A DNA stretch of 64,000 nt from assembly GCA_920105625.2 (NCBI GenBank), contig OV050033.1, forward strand, positions 55,944,780 to 56,008,779, given 5' to 3'. This document shows positions 34,501 to 45,249 of this stretch, in pieces. Under the pieces are notes generated by a model. The model was not told the origin of the DNA. It ran no database searches and saw nothing but the letters and a program-made list of their open reading frames with translations. The translations under genes and the position numbers were made by a program. This DNA comes from Clusia tigrina (lineage: Eukaryota; Arthropoda; Insecta; Diptera; Clusiidae). The first letter of the stretch is position 1. The number at the start of each line of letters is the position of its first letter.

Positions 34501-35162
34501 CTATCTTCTCAGACAGCCAGGCCGCCATTAAATCTCTTTTTGGCTCCACGGCCACATCAAGACTAGTTCATGAATGTCGAACATCTTTAAATGAGCTCGC
34601 AAGTTACTCTCGGGTGCACCTAGTCTGGGTTCCTGGACACAGCGAAATCCCGGGAAACTGCGAGGCGGACGAGCTTGCCAAGGCAGGCACGCTAATGCAC
34701 GACATTCACCCCTCTGTAAACATCGGCATTCCACTGGCAACAGCCAAGCTGGAAGTCAAACGGAAATATCTGGCTGACGCCTACAAATCCTGGGCTAACG
34801 AGGAATCCTGCCACACGGCTAGACTAACTTGGGCAAGCATGGACAAAAACAGAACCAATCAACTTCTTCGACTTGATCGCGTATCACTGTCGACAACTGT
34901 GTCGGTTTTGACCGGCCACTGCATAATGGGACAGCACGCAGAAAGACTGGGCCTACCCTCAAATGACTTTTGCCGAGGCTGTGGCTTCGAGGAGGAGGAC
35001 GAGACGGTTTTCCACCTCTTATGCCACTGCCCATCCTTGAGCAGAAGAAGAATTCGCACCTTTGGTGCCCCATTTCTTACAAGCCTGACAGAGCTGTCAT
35101 CCATTAATATTAGGGACATAGCCAGGTTCATCAAAATATCAGGATGGTTTCCTGAAACATGA
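31560..35162 (+). CDS. LINE ORF2: endonuclease-reverse transcriptase-RNase H
   Basis: 1200 aa, ATG at 31560, no internal stop. Residues 1-220 are an AP-like endonuclease: INLQHSK, VQEPW (Glu), GADANAHHEIWG (D136, N138), SDH (210-212). Reverse transcriptase: KSPGPDGI, YRPISLTSFLLKVLER, LDIEGAFNNV, GTPQGGVLSPLLWNL, YADD at 660-663, KYLGLILDPKLNWK. RNase H: YTDGS (D924), FQAEVMAI, SDSQAA, WVPGH and EADELAK, so the D-E-D-D set is complete. C-terminal finger: C1138, C1141, H1152, C1157. It nicks target DNA and primes cDNA synthesis at the nick. It overlaps ORF1 by 23 nt, suggesting termination-reinitiation. All catalytic residues I can check are intact, so it may be a young copy. Confidence 0.95.
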   Translation: MLKVLQINLQHSKTASAALLLRLSGIGEELILVQEPWVINDRVFGLNAYGYRMVYIEDQGKPRSCILVKNSLNALLLPRFSDKDNVAMVIEMGPRTFWISSNYMAHDYGDSPPPNILKQMVAVAHQKQIPVIIGADANAHHEIWGSSGTNDRGECLFDFIISNNLGIANRGNEPTFLTSVRKEVLDITLVSDNYSNMISNWFVSQECSFSDHCYITFDIDLRETTGNTESLKPVNRKNTNWPLFRLKLGSCLATTPPIIHNCPDIDRAVDDLSTAFKKATHISCITPEPRGKPKPPWWNSEIASLRKTCRMLFNKAKVTAEWAPFKNKQKELKYAIRRGKRASWREFCESIESTSEASRLRKILHSSNKALDCIQKPDGSWTHSSAETLDFLLDTHFPGSLASADQALYQVEQVSHDTLPTFQVTKSHLEWSIQTFKPYKSPGPDGIIPADIQNGEEIILPWLLQIYNASLRLQYIPLRWRTARVVFIPKVGKASHTKPKDYRPISLTSFLLKVLERALDLHIRTSINPSLLSVSQHAYSKGKSVETALHSLISQVDKSLAYKEFTLAIFLDIEGAFNNVCPNAVISALYNLNLNSGLLKFIELLLKSRIITSTIGSAQSRRVVNRGTPQGGVLSPLLWNLAVNTLLVRLESTGCKVIAYADDIAIAASGKFPQTLSEKLNYSLSIVSNWCREFELGVNPSKTETMLFTRKYKIPKFTMPSLNGTPLSLSTHVKYLGLILDPKLNWKANLAERARKAACAIYCCKRAVGARWGLRPRVVLWLYTAIVEPNLLYGSVFWWQALEKACNIKPIDKIRRSIALLITGALRSTPTKALFAMLHWLPSGILVKQQAKLTAIRLNALSHWRITLTGHASILNQDPPVPNFIDYMSVYPDLNREFDLTIPSRSDWTSENRIVGETVEIYTDGSKLGGRVGSGIYSDKLDLNISLRLPDHCSVFQAEVMAIYHAAKWMLSSDIGAVDVSIFSDSQAAIKSLFGSTATSRLVHECRTSLNELASYSRVHLVWVPGHSEIPGNCEADELAKAGTLMHDIHPSVNIGIPLATAKLEVKRKYLADAYKSWANEESCHTARLTWASMDKNRTNQLLRLDRVSLSTTVSVLTGHCIMGQHAERLGLPSNDFCRGCGFEEEDETVFHLLCHCPSLSRRRIRTFGAPFLTSLTELSSINIRDIARFIKISGWFPET

Positions 35163-35340
35163 CGGGGGAGTCGTGCCTTTCCAGGCGCTGTCCTTGCGCT
35201 GACTATCACCATCCCAAGTATGGGAACCTTTTTAGTCAGTGCTTGAACGGCGCCACACCGTGGTATCACAATGGGCCATTATGTGTGCTCAAGTGTGCTT
35301 TTGGCAAACTGGGCGGCCACTCCTACCTACCTACCTACCT
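35163..35340 (+). other. LINE 3' UTR with (CCTA)n tail
   Basis: About 160 nt, containing GTGGTATCACAATGGGCCAT and GTGCTCAAGTGTGC, ending in four CCTA units. There is no poly(A). The same block is recognisable in the LINE tails at 2148, 8945, 21202 and 53055. Confidence 0.85.
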
Positions 35341-35840
35341 AAACATTTGAGTAAAATTATAAGTATCCTTAATCTAGTCCAAACATTTGAGTAAAATTAT
35401 AAGTATCCTTATAAGTATCCTATCCTCACACTAGAATCCAGGATCTTATTCAAGCTTAAAGCGAAACATATCAGCTTCACATTTGAGTTATATTTTGAGC
35501 ATCATGAATTAATCCTCAAGCTAGACTCCAGATTCTTATTAAAACTTAAAGCGAAACATTTCAAACCCACATTTAAATTATTTGAGTTATATTCTGAGGA
35601 TCCTGAATAAATCCTCACACTAGAATCCAAGTTCTTATTAAAGCTTAAAGCGAAACATCTCAGACCCACATTTGAATTATATTTTGAGTATCCTGAATTA
35701 ATCCTCAAACTAGACTCCAGGTTCCTATTAAAGTTTACAACGAAACATCTCACCCTCACATTTGATTCATTTGATTGGAATTATGACCATCCTTAATTAA
35801 TCCTCAGACCACTATCCAGGTTCTTATTAAACCTCGTTAT
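35341..35840. repeat. Minisatellite with alternating 90/99-bp units
   Basis: Unit starts (ATCCTC) at 35422, 35512, 35611, 35701 and 35800 give periods 90, 99, 90, 99. Units 1 and 3 share CACACTAGAATCC; units 2 and 4 share CTAGACTCC and carry the extra 9 bp. The true repeat is therefore a 189-bp dimer present twice. A partial, rearranged unit with a 40-bp duplication (35341-35380 and 35381-35410) adjoins the LINE. Confidence 0.9.
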
Positions 35841-38689
35841 CTAATATCAAACAAGAGTTGAAGTTTTTCGCACAAAATTAAATTTTCCATTCCTTCAACA
35901 TTCCTTCAACTTAACCTCAGTTGACTTTTCATTGCATAGAATAAAATTTAAAAATTTTTGCAACGCTTTCTGCCCGGCGAATATTTTTTAATCCCTTGAA
36001 TTACAACTGCCCCGAACCAGCCAAGTTGACCGGTGGACCACTTGGCACTACGCTGCATTCTGCTCCTCCCCTTCAAGCATATTCAAAAATAACCGTTTCT
36101 GTTGCCTTATCTTTGCGTGCGCGCATACTCGTAAATCAGTTAACCGCGTAAAAGTGGCTTTAAATCTGCAACTGTCCTCTGCAATTTTGATATTGAAAAT
36201 ATGGCACAGCAGTCAAACGTACCCACTCGCCCGCCCACTAACATGAGCAGCCAGGACACTTGACCACTGCATGCGAACAGATCGCTAGCTACCTGCACTG
36301 AGGACACAATCTCACACACATGCACACAGCTACGTGCGGATGTACAAAGTGCTCAGTTTTAGGGTGCTGTTGTCATTGTCAGTTGCCTCCACTTCCAGCT
36401 AAATCGGTGGTTAAAAAAAATGTTGCCAGGAAGAATTGCGCTTATCGCACACTCAGCGCCATCTAGCTTTGGTTTTCCATGCTGCTTCTACATGAATCTG
36501 TGACAGTGTGTGTCTCCATACAAGCGTGTGTCTGTTTGTAGCTTTGTGTGTGTGATTGTGTTTATGTGTGCTTTGCTTTTCCGGTGTTTTTCTTATGTCC
36601 AGCTCGAGTTGTTTGGTTCGCCTAATAAATTTCTTTTCAGATTTTCCGTGTGTGTATTTGCGTACATGTGTAAAACTCAACTAAACTGGCTTTGAATGTG
36701 TTTGTGTGTGTAAGAGTGAGTGTGTGTGTTTGTCCTCTGTACATTTCCTGTTTATCTTTTGGGGTTTCATTTTAATTTTTTTGCACCTCAAGTGGGTTTT
36801 TATCTTGGCTTCTCTCTATTTGGAGTTTTCTGAAAGTATGTATGTGTGCGTGTGCCTATGTTTGTGTGTGTATGTGTTTGCTTTTGTTTTGTTTATTATG
36901 GTTTGTTATTTCTGGGACACTTCTGTTTTCCCCTGGCAGTCGGAAGAGCTCTCCCATATTGGAATTGGCTGCACACACTCGTGTACTTGCATGTGCAGTT
37001 GACAAGTTTTGACCAAGAATAACAAACAATATTTGTAAAGCTCTGAAAGCAGTTCAAAGTGTTTTCAGTGGTTGGAAAGTATTTAAAAAAACTGTCCAGT
37101 TTTTTGAGCAGTGCTGAATACTGCAACGACATTTTGTCAATAATTACAAATACAGTGTCCATTATCACAGCTTTTAGGTTAAGGTGAGACTGAAGGTTGC
37201 AGAAAAAGCCTAAACGAAGTCATAAGAGGCTTAGTATACACTCTCATTCATGAATGATTCTGGTGTAATTTCTAGCATATTATCTAATTTATTTACCCCG
37301 CATCTGGAACACCTATCAGTATCTTCAACACCTGCAGCTAAATATCCATTAGATGGGTCGGTAGTGGAGCCTCAACTTAAGCTTTTAATATCAATAGAAT
37401 TTAATGAAAATGCAGTCTTGCATTAAACCATTGACCAAAATCCGCACTCTGTTATTAAACTCTATTAAATATTGCCACCATTCATTCATCCACCCACCCA
37501 CCACTAATGCTAATTTAATTTTGATAAGCCTTTGTTCGACATTCCTGCTTTCACTCAAATCATATTGCATTTATGAAATACGCCTTGATGCGCATCCTTT
37601 TCATAACTGTTCTGTGCAGATAAAGGCGATGAAGATGTCCTTGCTGCCACTGCATACAATTACTTTTCGTTATTGTATAGCATTAAGCACAGCCGCTAAC
37701 AGTGCCAACAATCATAACAACAACAAAGAGCAACAGGAACAAACTACGTCAAGTAAAAGCTAAGCCCAAGCTTCGTATCTGGTACAAGGAATGCACTGAG
37801 AGCGAACATCTTGCTTTATATCTTACCTGGCAATCAATTGGATTAGCAAAATTTAATTTTGTCAGCTTGTTGACATTAGCGTTTATGCTCGTACCGCTTG
37901 GTACGTGACTACTGAGGCGTCTGAGGCTGCTGTCAACCCGGGGTAGAGGAGGGCCCAACTGCATTGTTTCATAGACAGGATGCAGTTGTGTACATAAAAC
38001 ATCGTGAACTTAATTCAATTAATTATCTTATCTGTTTCAATTTCACAGACGTTGATTAGCTAGCTGTGACAGTGGAGAAATGCGAATTATCCAATTAGGA
38101 ATTTAAAAAATGTTAAATCTACCTTGGAAGTGTGATGATATTGATTCCTAGGTAGGCTGTAGTGATGACACAGCATACAATTTGTAGCCATCGAGAAGTT
38201 TGGAGTCAGCTGGAAGAGTATTTTTATTCTGTTCATTGTGCAAAAGCTCCGAATATCAATCCCGATAGTATTTTGTGTATTTATATATAGAATATAATAA
38301 AATTGAAGTGGAATAAACTGAAGACTCACCGTCGTGATGTCCATTGTCCTGAAAGGCTAACTATAGTGGAAAGGGAAGAAAGGGAAAGGGAGATTGAGGA
38401 TTTATTAAGAGGGAAGTTCGTCCCGGCATAAACAAAATACTTTACCATTAGCAATGCATCTGACCCTAATAAGCGCCTTCGCACTCTGGCAAATCTCCAG
38501 ACAGGAGACGCAGTTCGAACTCTCAATGAATCCTAGGGCCGCCCTATGAGGGCACCATGGAGTATGTTTATCCTGAGTAGAAGATCTTTCCTTGTTCATG
38601 TTAAGAGGAAATCTGCTACTATCTTTTTCCGGCTCCTTAGCAAGCAGTTTGTTCGCAGGTCTCTGAAACTCTGAAAACTATCAGCGATG
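35841..38689. other. Non-coding stretch with GT-rich low complexity
   Basis: GT/TGTG-rich sequence at 36510-36560 and 36695-36890. CAACAA-like runs at 37700-37745. Frames such as 37404-37763 have no recognisable motif. I see no host gene. Confidence 0.4.
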
Positions 38690-38880
38690 AAATAGTTCGC
38701 CCAATAAATGAATTCAATTTGGACATCAACAATAAAGACTCTACTGGGTTTATTGAATCTCACTCAGCGCCTCTATCAAAGGAAGACTTAATTGAGTCAC
38801 AAGAGTGAAATATAGAATGAAAATGAGGAAGGTGATAAAGATAAAACGTAATCAAAGATAACTGGTTGCTTGAATAGCTT
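38690..38880 (+). pseudogene. Possible pogo/Tigger-like transposase tail remnant
   Basis: The + frame reads DEIVRPINEFNLDI, then IESHSAPLSKEDLIESQE-stop (about 38695-38808), followed in other frames by an acidic ENEEGDKDK stretch. Pogo/Tigger transposases often end with a segment of this kind (ESHSEELTNEDLIELE-like, then an acidic linker). The match is short and no catalytic motif is visible nearby, so this is a weak inference. Confidence 0.25.
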
Positions 38881-40060
38881 AAGAAACTTTTTAAAGATAC
38901 CTGCATTGGTATTTTCACAAAGATATAGGTGGGATCAGTTCTACCAGTCGACAGAAAAGATAAGTTTTCCCTTGAACAGTTAAATCAATTTTCATCTAAG
39001 TTAGTTTAGGAACACGTCATGCTTGGCTCTTCACGTTGTAAAAATGTACCTGTCTTTGCTTTCGGTAAGTGTGTCCTCTTATCCCTTCATTATGCATTAT
39101 CCTTGATTGCGTTTATGTTTTATGCAAAGTCAAAGTTAATTTCTTGTTTATTTTCCTTATGCTTGCGTGCCTGTTTAAATGGCATTTCCATAAGTTACGC
39201 ATTTAAAGTTAACCCAACCTGCTGCTGCTGCTGATTTTTATGGAACCAAGCGAGACGCTCGTCCACGCACACTGCAGGCGGAGGCGAGCACGCTGTATTC
39301 TAGCCCCAAATTCTGCTGTGCGTGCCATGCTTTATTTATGAAAATGTCTGCAGAAATTTTATGCTGAAACTACTATTAATCAGGATTTAATTGTGGCACA
39401 TAAGCATGTGTGTATGTGTGGGGATGAATGTGTGATCCGTGTGCGACCGTTTGCGGGAGTTTGGGGGCTTCTAATTTTCTTTGTTTGTTTGTCTGTGCTG
39501 TGGGCATGCGTGTGCGCTGTGGCATGTGGCACGACTTTGATTCATAAATGTCGCATGCACCAAATCCTTGCTTAATCTCTGGCATTTGTCTAGATTGCTT
39601 TAAACAGCAGTAAAGCAAAGAAGTTCTGTGACTTTAACTGTGCGAATTCGGAAGTGGTGGGATGAGGCGTGAAATGGCAGCAAGGGCGAAAGGCCAAGAC
39701 AATTTGCTAAGATGGATTTGAGCAAGTTTCTAGATAATATATTTCCTCTTTAAATTGAGAGAATGTGTCCCAAAGCAGACAAGAAATAGTTTACTTAGAT
39801 TTTTGGGCAATTTTTCAGCTATCTTCAGAAATTCTTTAAGCCACTAGTCTTCTCCACCGATCGGTATTAGGAACCAGTGAGAAATGTTTTCTATAATGTG
39901 TTGAGAGCACATGATGGTAATCCCTATAAACACAACTAAAGGTTTTAATAGATTGGCAATTCATTTCCATTGTGAGCCTTAGAGTGTAAAACTGCTTTAT
40001 CCATCACTGATTTGGGATAAAGTCGAGGTCTAAAGGAGACCACTGATTAAAGGTTCTGCC
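38881..40060. other. Non-coding stretch
   Basis: Nothing recognisable. Short GTGTGT patches at 39405-39430 and 39500-39530; small overlapping frames only. Confidence 0.4.
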
Positions 40061-40245
40061 ACTGATTAAAGGTGCGAATTGCCTCTATGAAGAAACTGGA
40101 TAAGGTGTATCGTACTAACTACTAAAAAGTGTATCTCCCACTATCGTACTAACTACTAAGAAGTGTATCTCCCTCTCATATTAGCTACTAAAAGGTGTAT
40201 CGTATTAACTATTAAGAGGTTTATCATATTAACTACTAAGAAGGC
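40043..40245. repeat. Two short tandem arrays
   Basis: A 19-bp unit (CCACTGATTAAAGGTTCTG-like) is present twice at about 40043-40075. At about 40110-40240 there are units of about 34 bp with cores ACTAACTACTAAGAAGTGTATC, four or five diverged copies. Confidence 0.75.
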
Positions 40246-42689
40246 AAAACTCGTCTTCTACAGTCACTACAGCCCGATAGCGATTTTAGATTTGAGACAG
40301 GTTTTATTTCTGGATATCTTCTGTATTACAACTTTTAAATGAAATTTCACGGTGTAAAAGTATATCTATGCATTCCAATCAAGTCGAAGATCAAGGGCTA
40401 AAATTTTGAATATTATATTATGTCAAGCAGGAATTAAATTATTATATATAGATATATTATTATAATTGTAGTAATAATAATTCAGGAAATTCCCTTTACA
40501 AATTGTACTCAGATCAATCCAGAACTATTCCATATGTACCTTGTAAGAGAGTTATAATAATTTGTAAAGTTGCTAATCGCAAATTGTTCCAAAATTGGAC
40601 ACATTTCCTTTTTCTTTCTATTCCAATTTCTTGTGAACTATATTTATAAGTCTTGCTTCAAGTATAAACAGCTTCAGTTGAGGTAAATTTCCCTCCCATT
40701 CTAGTGATAAGAATCATGTCTGTTTGTGTCATTAATATCATACAATTGATTCGCTAAAGCCAAGTTAACTGAAGGCAAACTTGTTAAAAATGTTCACTCA
40801 CCCATAGCGGCATTTACAACTTCACACAAAACTGCCTGCAGACGCATGCAGAAAAACCAAAAAAACAGCCGCCGAAGGATATCAATTTAATGCAAGTGAC
40901 AAATAAACTATGATAATAAAATACAAATATAACAAGTCCAATTTCGAATATGCAAACAATTTTCCCACTTATATCAAAAATGCCGCTTAATGGTGGCAGC
41001 GACTCCAGCACAGCAACTCTCCGCACTGACACAAATGTAAAAGTTTTCCAAATAAAAAAAAAACTTTTTAACCTCAGCCACGAACGAGCAATAAATCGTA
41101 AAAAAAAATCGTAAAATTCAGAAAATTCGCAGAACTCACACGATGCAAAAAACGATCGTAAAAAAAGGAGAGAAGTTGCATGCAAAGGGCACAGCAACAA
41201 AAAATCAAGGAGGCAGTGGCCAACATGACCGTGGTCACATAAAAACACGAACACGCACACGCACGCACGCTCCCTGACTCCCTGACACACTCACAAACAC
41301 ACTCACACAGGGGCGCTTACATCTGTAGGCGCGCGCTGCTGGAATAATTTGCGGTCATGTTTTATTAGTCCTTCGGGATGCATTAAGTTTTAATGATTTA
41401 TGCTTTAAATTGTTTTTTTGTTGCTTGCTTTTTACGAGCATTGTATATGCAACTTTTTGCTCCTTTCGTCCAAGTTTGGTGCATGCGAATTTGGCGCACT
41501 TTTTACTGAGCCCTTTCAAAAAGAGCTTACAATTAAGTATTTACAATAATATGGAAAAAATATTAACAATTATGTAGGAAAGATGTGATCGAAACTATAA
41601 AGCAAAGGATATGGGTGGGCAATTTGACAGAGCGGCTGCTCGAAAGAGCACAATAACAAAGTGGACTCATTGAACAGGAACTAAACTATTTGACTAAGAA
41701 GGAATAGAAAGGAAAAAGTTACTCATCCAGATTTGTGCTTTAATGAAGCTACCAAAAGAGTATCCCAATTAAGTCGAATGCAATTGTCCTGCCCGAGCTA
41801 ATAGCTGCCAATTAGATCTGTGAAGCAGGAGTATGAGTATAGTCTTTACTGGTTATTTGTGGTTGCCAGTTTGGAAGGATGGAAGGTGCTGACCTATTGA
41901 CGTTGAAATAAGTGTTCTGTTTAATATGAAGATGAGGTGCAGACTCACATGCAATGATAGTTCGGTTGATAAACATACACACATATTATTCCTCTTAAGC
42001 CGTCCACACACTTCAGCCGAAAATTTGTAGTAATCAAAAGAAATTAGTGTAGAGACCACCCCTATAGGTTTTGTATATATGTATATATATTCTATTAAGA
42101 TGGATCCCAAGCTTGAAATGGAACTAACTTTTTGTATTACCCCAGCCATGAGACCAGGATCTTTATTGGAAGGTTTGTCCAATGAAGATCCTTGATATCT
42201 GCCAGACCTTTAACGGGATGGAGATAATTGTGATCTTTGACTAGAGCTGTTCAAGCAATATTTCAACCCGGTAGTAATAAGTCCAGAAACCACCATCATC
42301 AGCTCTAGGACTACCGGTTTAAAATGGATCGTAAGAAAAGCAAAGGAATCTGTGGTCAAATGGGGTCGGTTCTTACCGGAGGGTTATAGATCATTTTGCT
42401 TTACACAGGATACCAAACAAGGAGGCGATCTACCTTATCCTCAGTTTGCATGTAGCTCTCTGGATAATTAAATACAAAAAGACTGGGAAATAGTTGGTAA
42501 TCTGCATGGACAATTGAATTGCTCTGAATATCCAGGAGTTATGTAAGGCGAAACTTAGCATCATGATGTACCTTATGTGGGTTCCGGCATCGCATCTAAA
42601 GATTTCAGATAATCTGTCTATCAAAATATTTCCTTACAATTTTGAACGAAACAAATTATAATGAATACGAACAAGTGAGCAGGTCTGCG
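40246..42689. other. Non-coding stretch
   Basis: No gene recognised. The 158-aa frame on the - strand (40814-41290) is F/L/C-rich and shadows A-runs. A + frame without ATG is open from 42241 to TAA at 42471 (76 codons, FKQYFNPVVISPETT...WGRFLPEG); it is stop-free and looks slightly protein-like, but I do not recognise it. Confidence 0.4.
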
Positions 42690-43130
42690 AAATAAAGTGG
42701 AACACGTGTGCGGAGAACTGGGAAATTAACAAGTCTTGGATATCTAGGGAACAGGTATGTAAGGAACAGGTATTCGATATCCATTAAATAGATGAACAGG
42801 TTGCCAGTAGTAGGGAAGTGAATAGGTCAATAACCAATAGATATGAAGGAAACAGTTGAACAGGTATTGGATATTAAGGGGATCGGTGAACAGGTCTTCG
42901 ATATCAAGAGAATAGGTGAACTGGTCTGGGATATCAAGAAAACAAGTGAACAAAACTTGGATTTTAAGGAAACATATGAACAGTACTTGAATATCAAAGG
43001 AACATGTGAAGAAGTCTTGGAATTCAACGGAACAGGTCTTGGATAAAAAGGAAATAGGTGAAAAGGTGAATAGGTTGTGGAAATCAGGCGAACAGTTGAA
43101 AATATCTTGGACATCGAGAGAAGAGGCAAT
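42690..43130. repeat. 30-bp minisatellite (decapeptide-like)
   Basis: The core array at 42843-43050 has a strict 30-bp period of the type GGTGAACAGGTCTTGGATAT-CAAG plus six bases; flanking units are less regular. Because 30 is a multiple of three, both strands stay open across it: + reads GEQVFDIKR-like decapeptides, - reads SKTCSPIPL-like ones. I see no start context or flanking coding sequence, so I treat it as satellite DNA. Confidence 0.85.
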
Positions 43131-44989
43131 GGCTGAATCCTTTAAGCTAATCTATGGATAAACATTATCACATGTCTCAATACCCAATGTTGCAGACTAA
43201 ACAACACTGGTCCGTGAAACATGATATCATAAGTGACTTAAAAGACCAAGAACCAATATAACTTTATTCCATTTATTGTTTCTTTTCTGACATGCTATCC
43301 ACAGATTCTTAAAATAGTTTACATTGTAAAGCTTTCCGAGGTATTGTGTCATATATCAGTGGGAATATAAATGCAGATAGATACACATACGAGTATGTAG
43401 GAGAATAATAAATCACTTATCACAATTGTAGTGAACTGTAAATGAGAGCCGATTAGCCCACTCCTGTTGTTAAGGACATTAACATAGAATGACATCAATA
43501 CAAAAGCTCTGCAAGTGTGTTTGATTTGTGCGATAAATATTAAAAATAGTATAAAAATATATAATGCAAACAAATAATCAACACTTAATAATCCGAACAC
43601 AAAAACAAAGATTGTTAATTACACTTGAGAACAAAGCATATTACAATGGCTGCTCAGAGTCTAAGAGCCTTTGTATTCGCGGGTTTCATTGTTTGCCATT
43701 TAATGTTAATCACATGAATATGAATGATGAACTGGAGAGAAATATAATTACGCGTATTCAGGATTTCAAGTCTGTTGGCAAGGCATCGAAATAAACGATG
43801 TGTTTGATTAATGTTATTTATAGAGAAGAATATAATGAAGCCAAACAAATTTTGTAACAAAATAAACATATTGTTGTGGAACATACGATGAGAGTGAACT
43901 CTTAGAGTCGGAGGTGACTTCAGGTGATGTGGTTGCACTTTTATTAGTTGGTAAATTAATATTACATCATCTTAATGACTACTTTTACTACTACTTAAAG
44001 ACTTCTTTTACCACTTTTAGTGACCACTATTAATGTTTATTAAACGACATCAATCTTTATTTAGTTTTACAAAATAATTTTATAAAAATTTTCATACATA
44101 CTTGAGATAATTTTCTATAATAAATTTTCCATTACTTCTCAAATTATATAATTTTATATTGTAAAAAATGCTCAGCAAAATTAAGAAAAAGTCTTCGGTG
44201 CACTCATAAATACGCAACATTATTCTTAGTTCTTGAGTAATGTGCAACAGTAACTATCCTTCGATTTCTCCCTCTCTCTCTGTCTCTCTTTGTATCGTTT
44301 TTGTGTTCTTATATTTTGCAGTTAATTTTACATGCATTGACTTTCTTTCACAAAATCTACAAAATTTTTCAGCCAATGTTTTCTACTGCAGTGTTTGCCG
44401 CTTGCTCCTGCCATGACAGCTCAGATTGCAGTAATTTGAGCCCTTTGTGCAAGCAAGCCACAAACTCATATAAACACGAGTCTGTTCCTCTGTGTGTGTG
44501 TGTGTTGAGTGTATGGGGATCTGGTTTGAGACACAGCTTGAACAGTGTATTCAATTTTCACAATTTACGAGGAAGGTGACATTTTCTCCCAACTTTTCAA
44601 GAGTTTGCTTGGAGTAGGTCAACTTGCAGTTTGTCAGATAGTGGCAGGACTAAACTGTTTTACCTACAGACATGAAAAACAGAAGCAGAAGTGGAAATAC
44701 TAAGACTGGGTGAATTATATTTCATTACAAATGCAGTTGTAACTCCATGGAATCGTAGGCAATTAAAAATATATCAAACACTCCATAAGAAAACTACCCC
44801 TCAAGGAGCTACCCAGTAAACTCCATTCAACGGCGTATTTATAACAATTTATTTATATAATTTTTAAGTATGGGGATCATAGTTTAGAATATGACTAACG
44901 CCTTCTTCTTTCTTGAGGTTATAAGTCTGGACTTCTGGACAAAAGTAGACAATACCTTTCTAATATTTTATATATTTACTTATTTATTT
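43131..44989. other. Non-coding stretch
   Basis: No gene recognised. A CTCTCTCTCTGT run precedes TTTTGCAG at about 44320, but the sequence after it is AT-rich and non-coding. The 92-aa frame 44301-44579 has a cysteine cluster (CSCHDSSDCSNLSPLC) but no supporting context. Confidence 0.4.
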
Positions 44990-45060
44990 GAGGTAGAAGT
45001 GGGGAAGGTCAGTGAACCGCCGTAGAAAGGTTTCTCCAAGGACATAGGAAAGAGCTGCCT
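44990..45060 (+). repeat. Repeat shared with 837-895
   Basis: AGAAGTGGGG-AGG/ACC...CCGCCG...AAGG-TCTCC is found at both places in the same orientation. At both sites it lies next to a LINE tail fragment, so it is probably part of that family's 3' region. Confidence 0.45.
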
Positions 45061-45249
45061 GATATCTTTCTTGCAATGAGCTTTCATATACTTTATTTCT
45101 ATAGCAAGTGGACAAAATAGTTGTGAAATCTGAATGCGTTATAATTATATCTATGTGCAATTAGATCAAGAATTGGCCACATTGCTCGAAATGCGACGAC
45201 TGTATCCTTCAAAAACAAATCGTAATAAGAAATACTTCTTATTATACAG

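Larger units (their letters stand above)
30411..35340 (+). mobile_element. Nearly complete RNase H-type LINE (LOA/I/R1-like group)
   Basis: 4.9-kb non-LTR retrotransposon with ORF1, ORF2 and a short 3' UTR ending in (CCTA)n. Flanked by a perfect 12-bp target duplication AAACATTTGAGT (30399-30410 and 35341-35352), which fixes both borders. ORF2 carries endonuclease, RT, RNase H and a zinc finger, an order found in LOA, I and some R1-group elements; I cannot name the family more exactly. ORF1 is open from the left border but has no ATG near it, so the copy is probably 5'-truncated by the 5' UTR and the ORF1 start. A second, deleted copy lies at 51215-53055. Confidence 0.93.

Noticed and set aside
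40814..41290. 158-aa open frame on the - strand
   Set aside because: F/C/L-rich translation of A-rich DNA with a nested alternative frame; no motif.
42241..42471. 76-codon stop-free frame without ATG
   Set aside because: Looks mildly protein-like but matches no family I know and has no splice sites; noted only in the gap description.
44301..44579. 92-aa frame with a cysteine cluster
   Set aside because: Cysteine spacing fits no domain I know, and the preceding acceptor-like TTTTGCAG is followed by AT-rich non-coding sequence.
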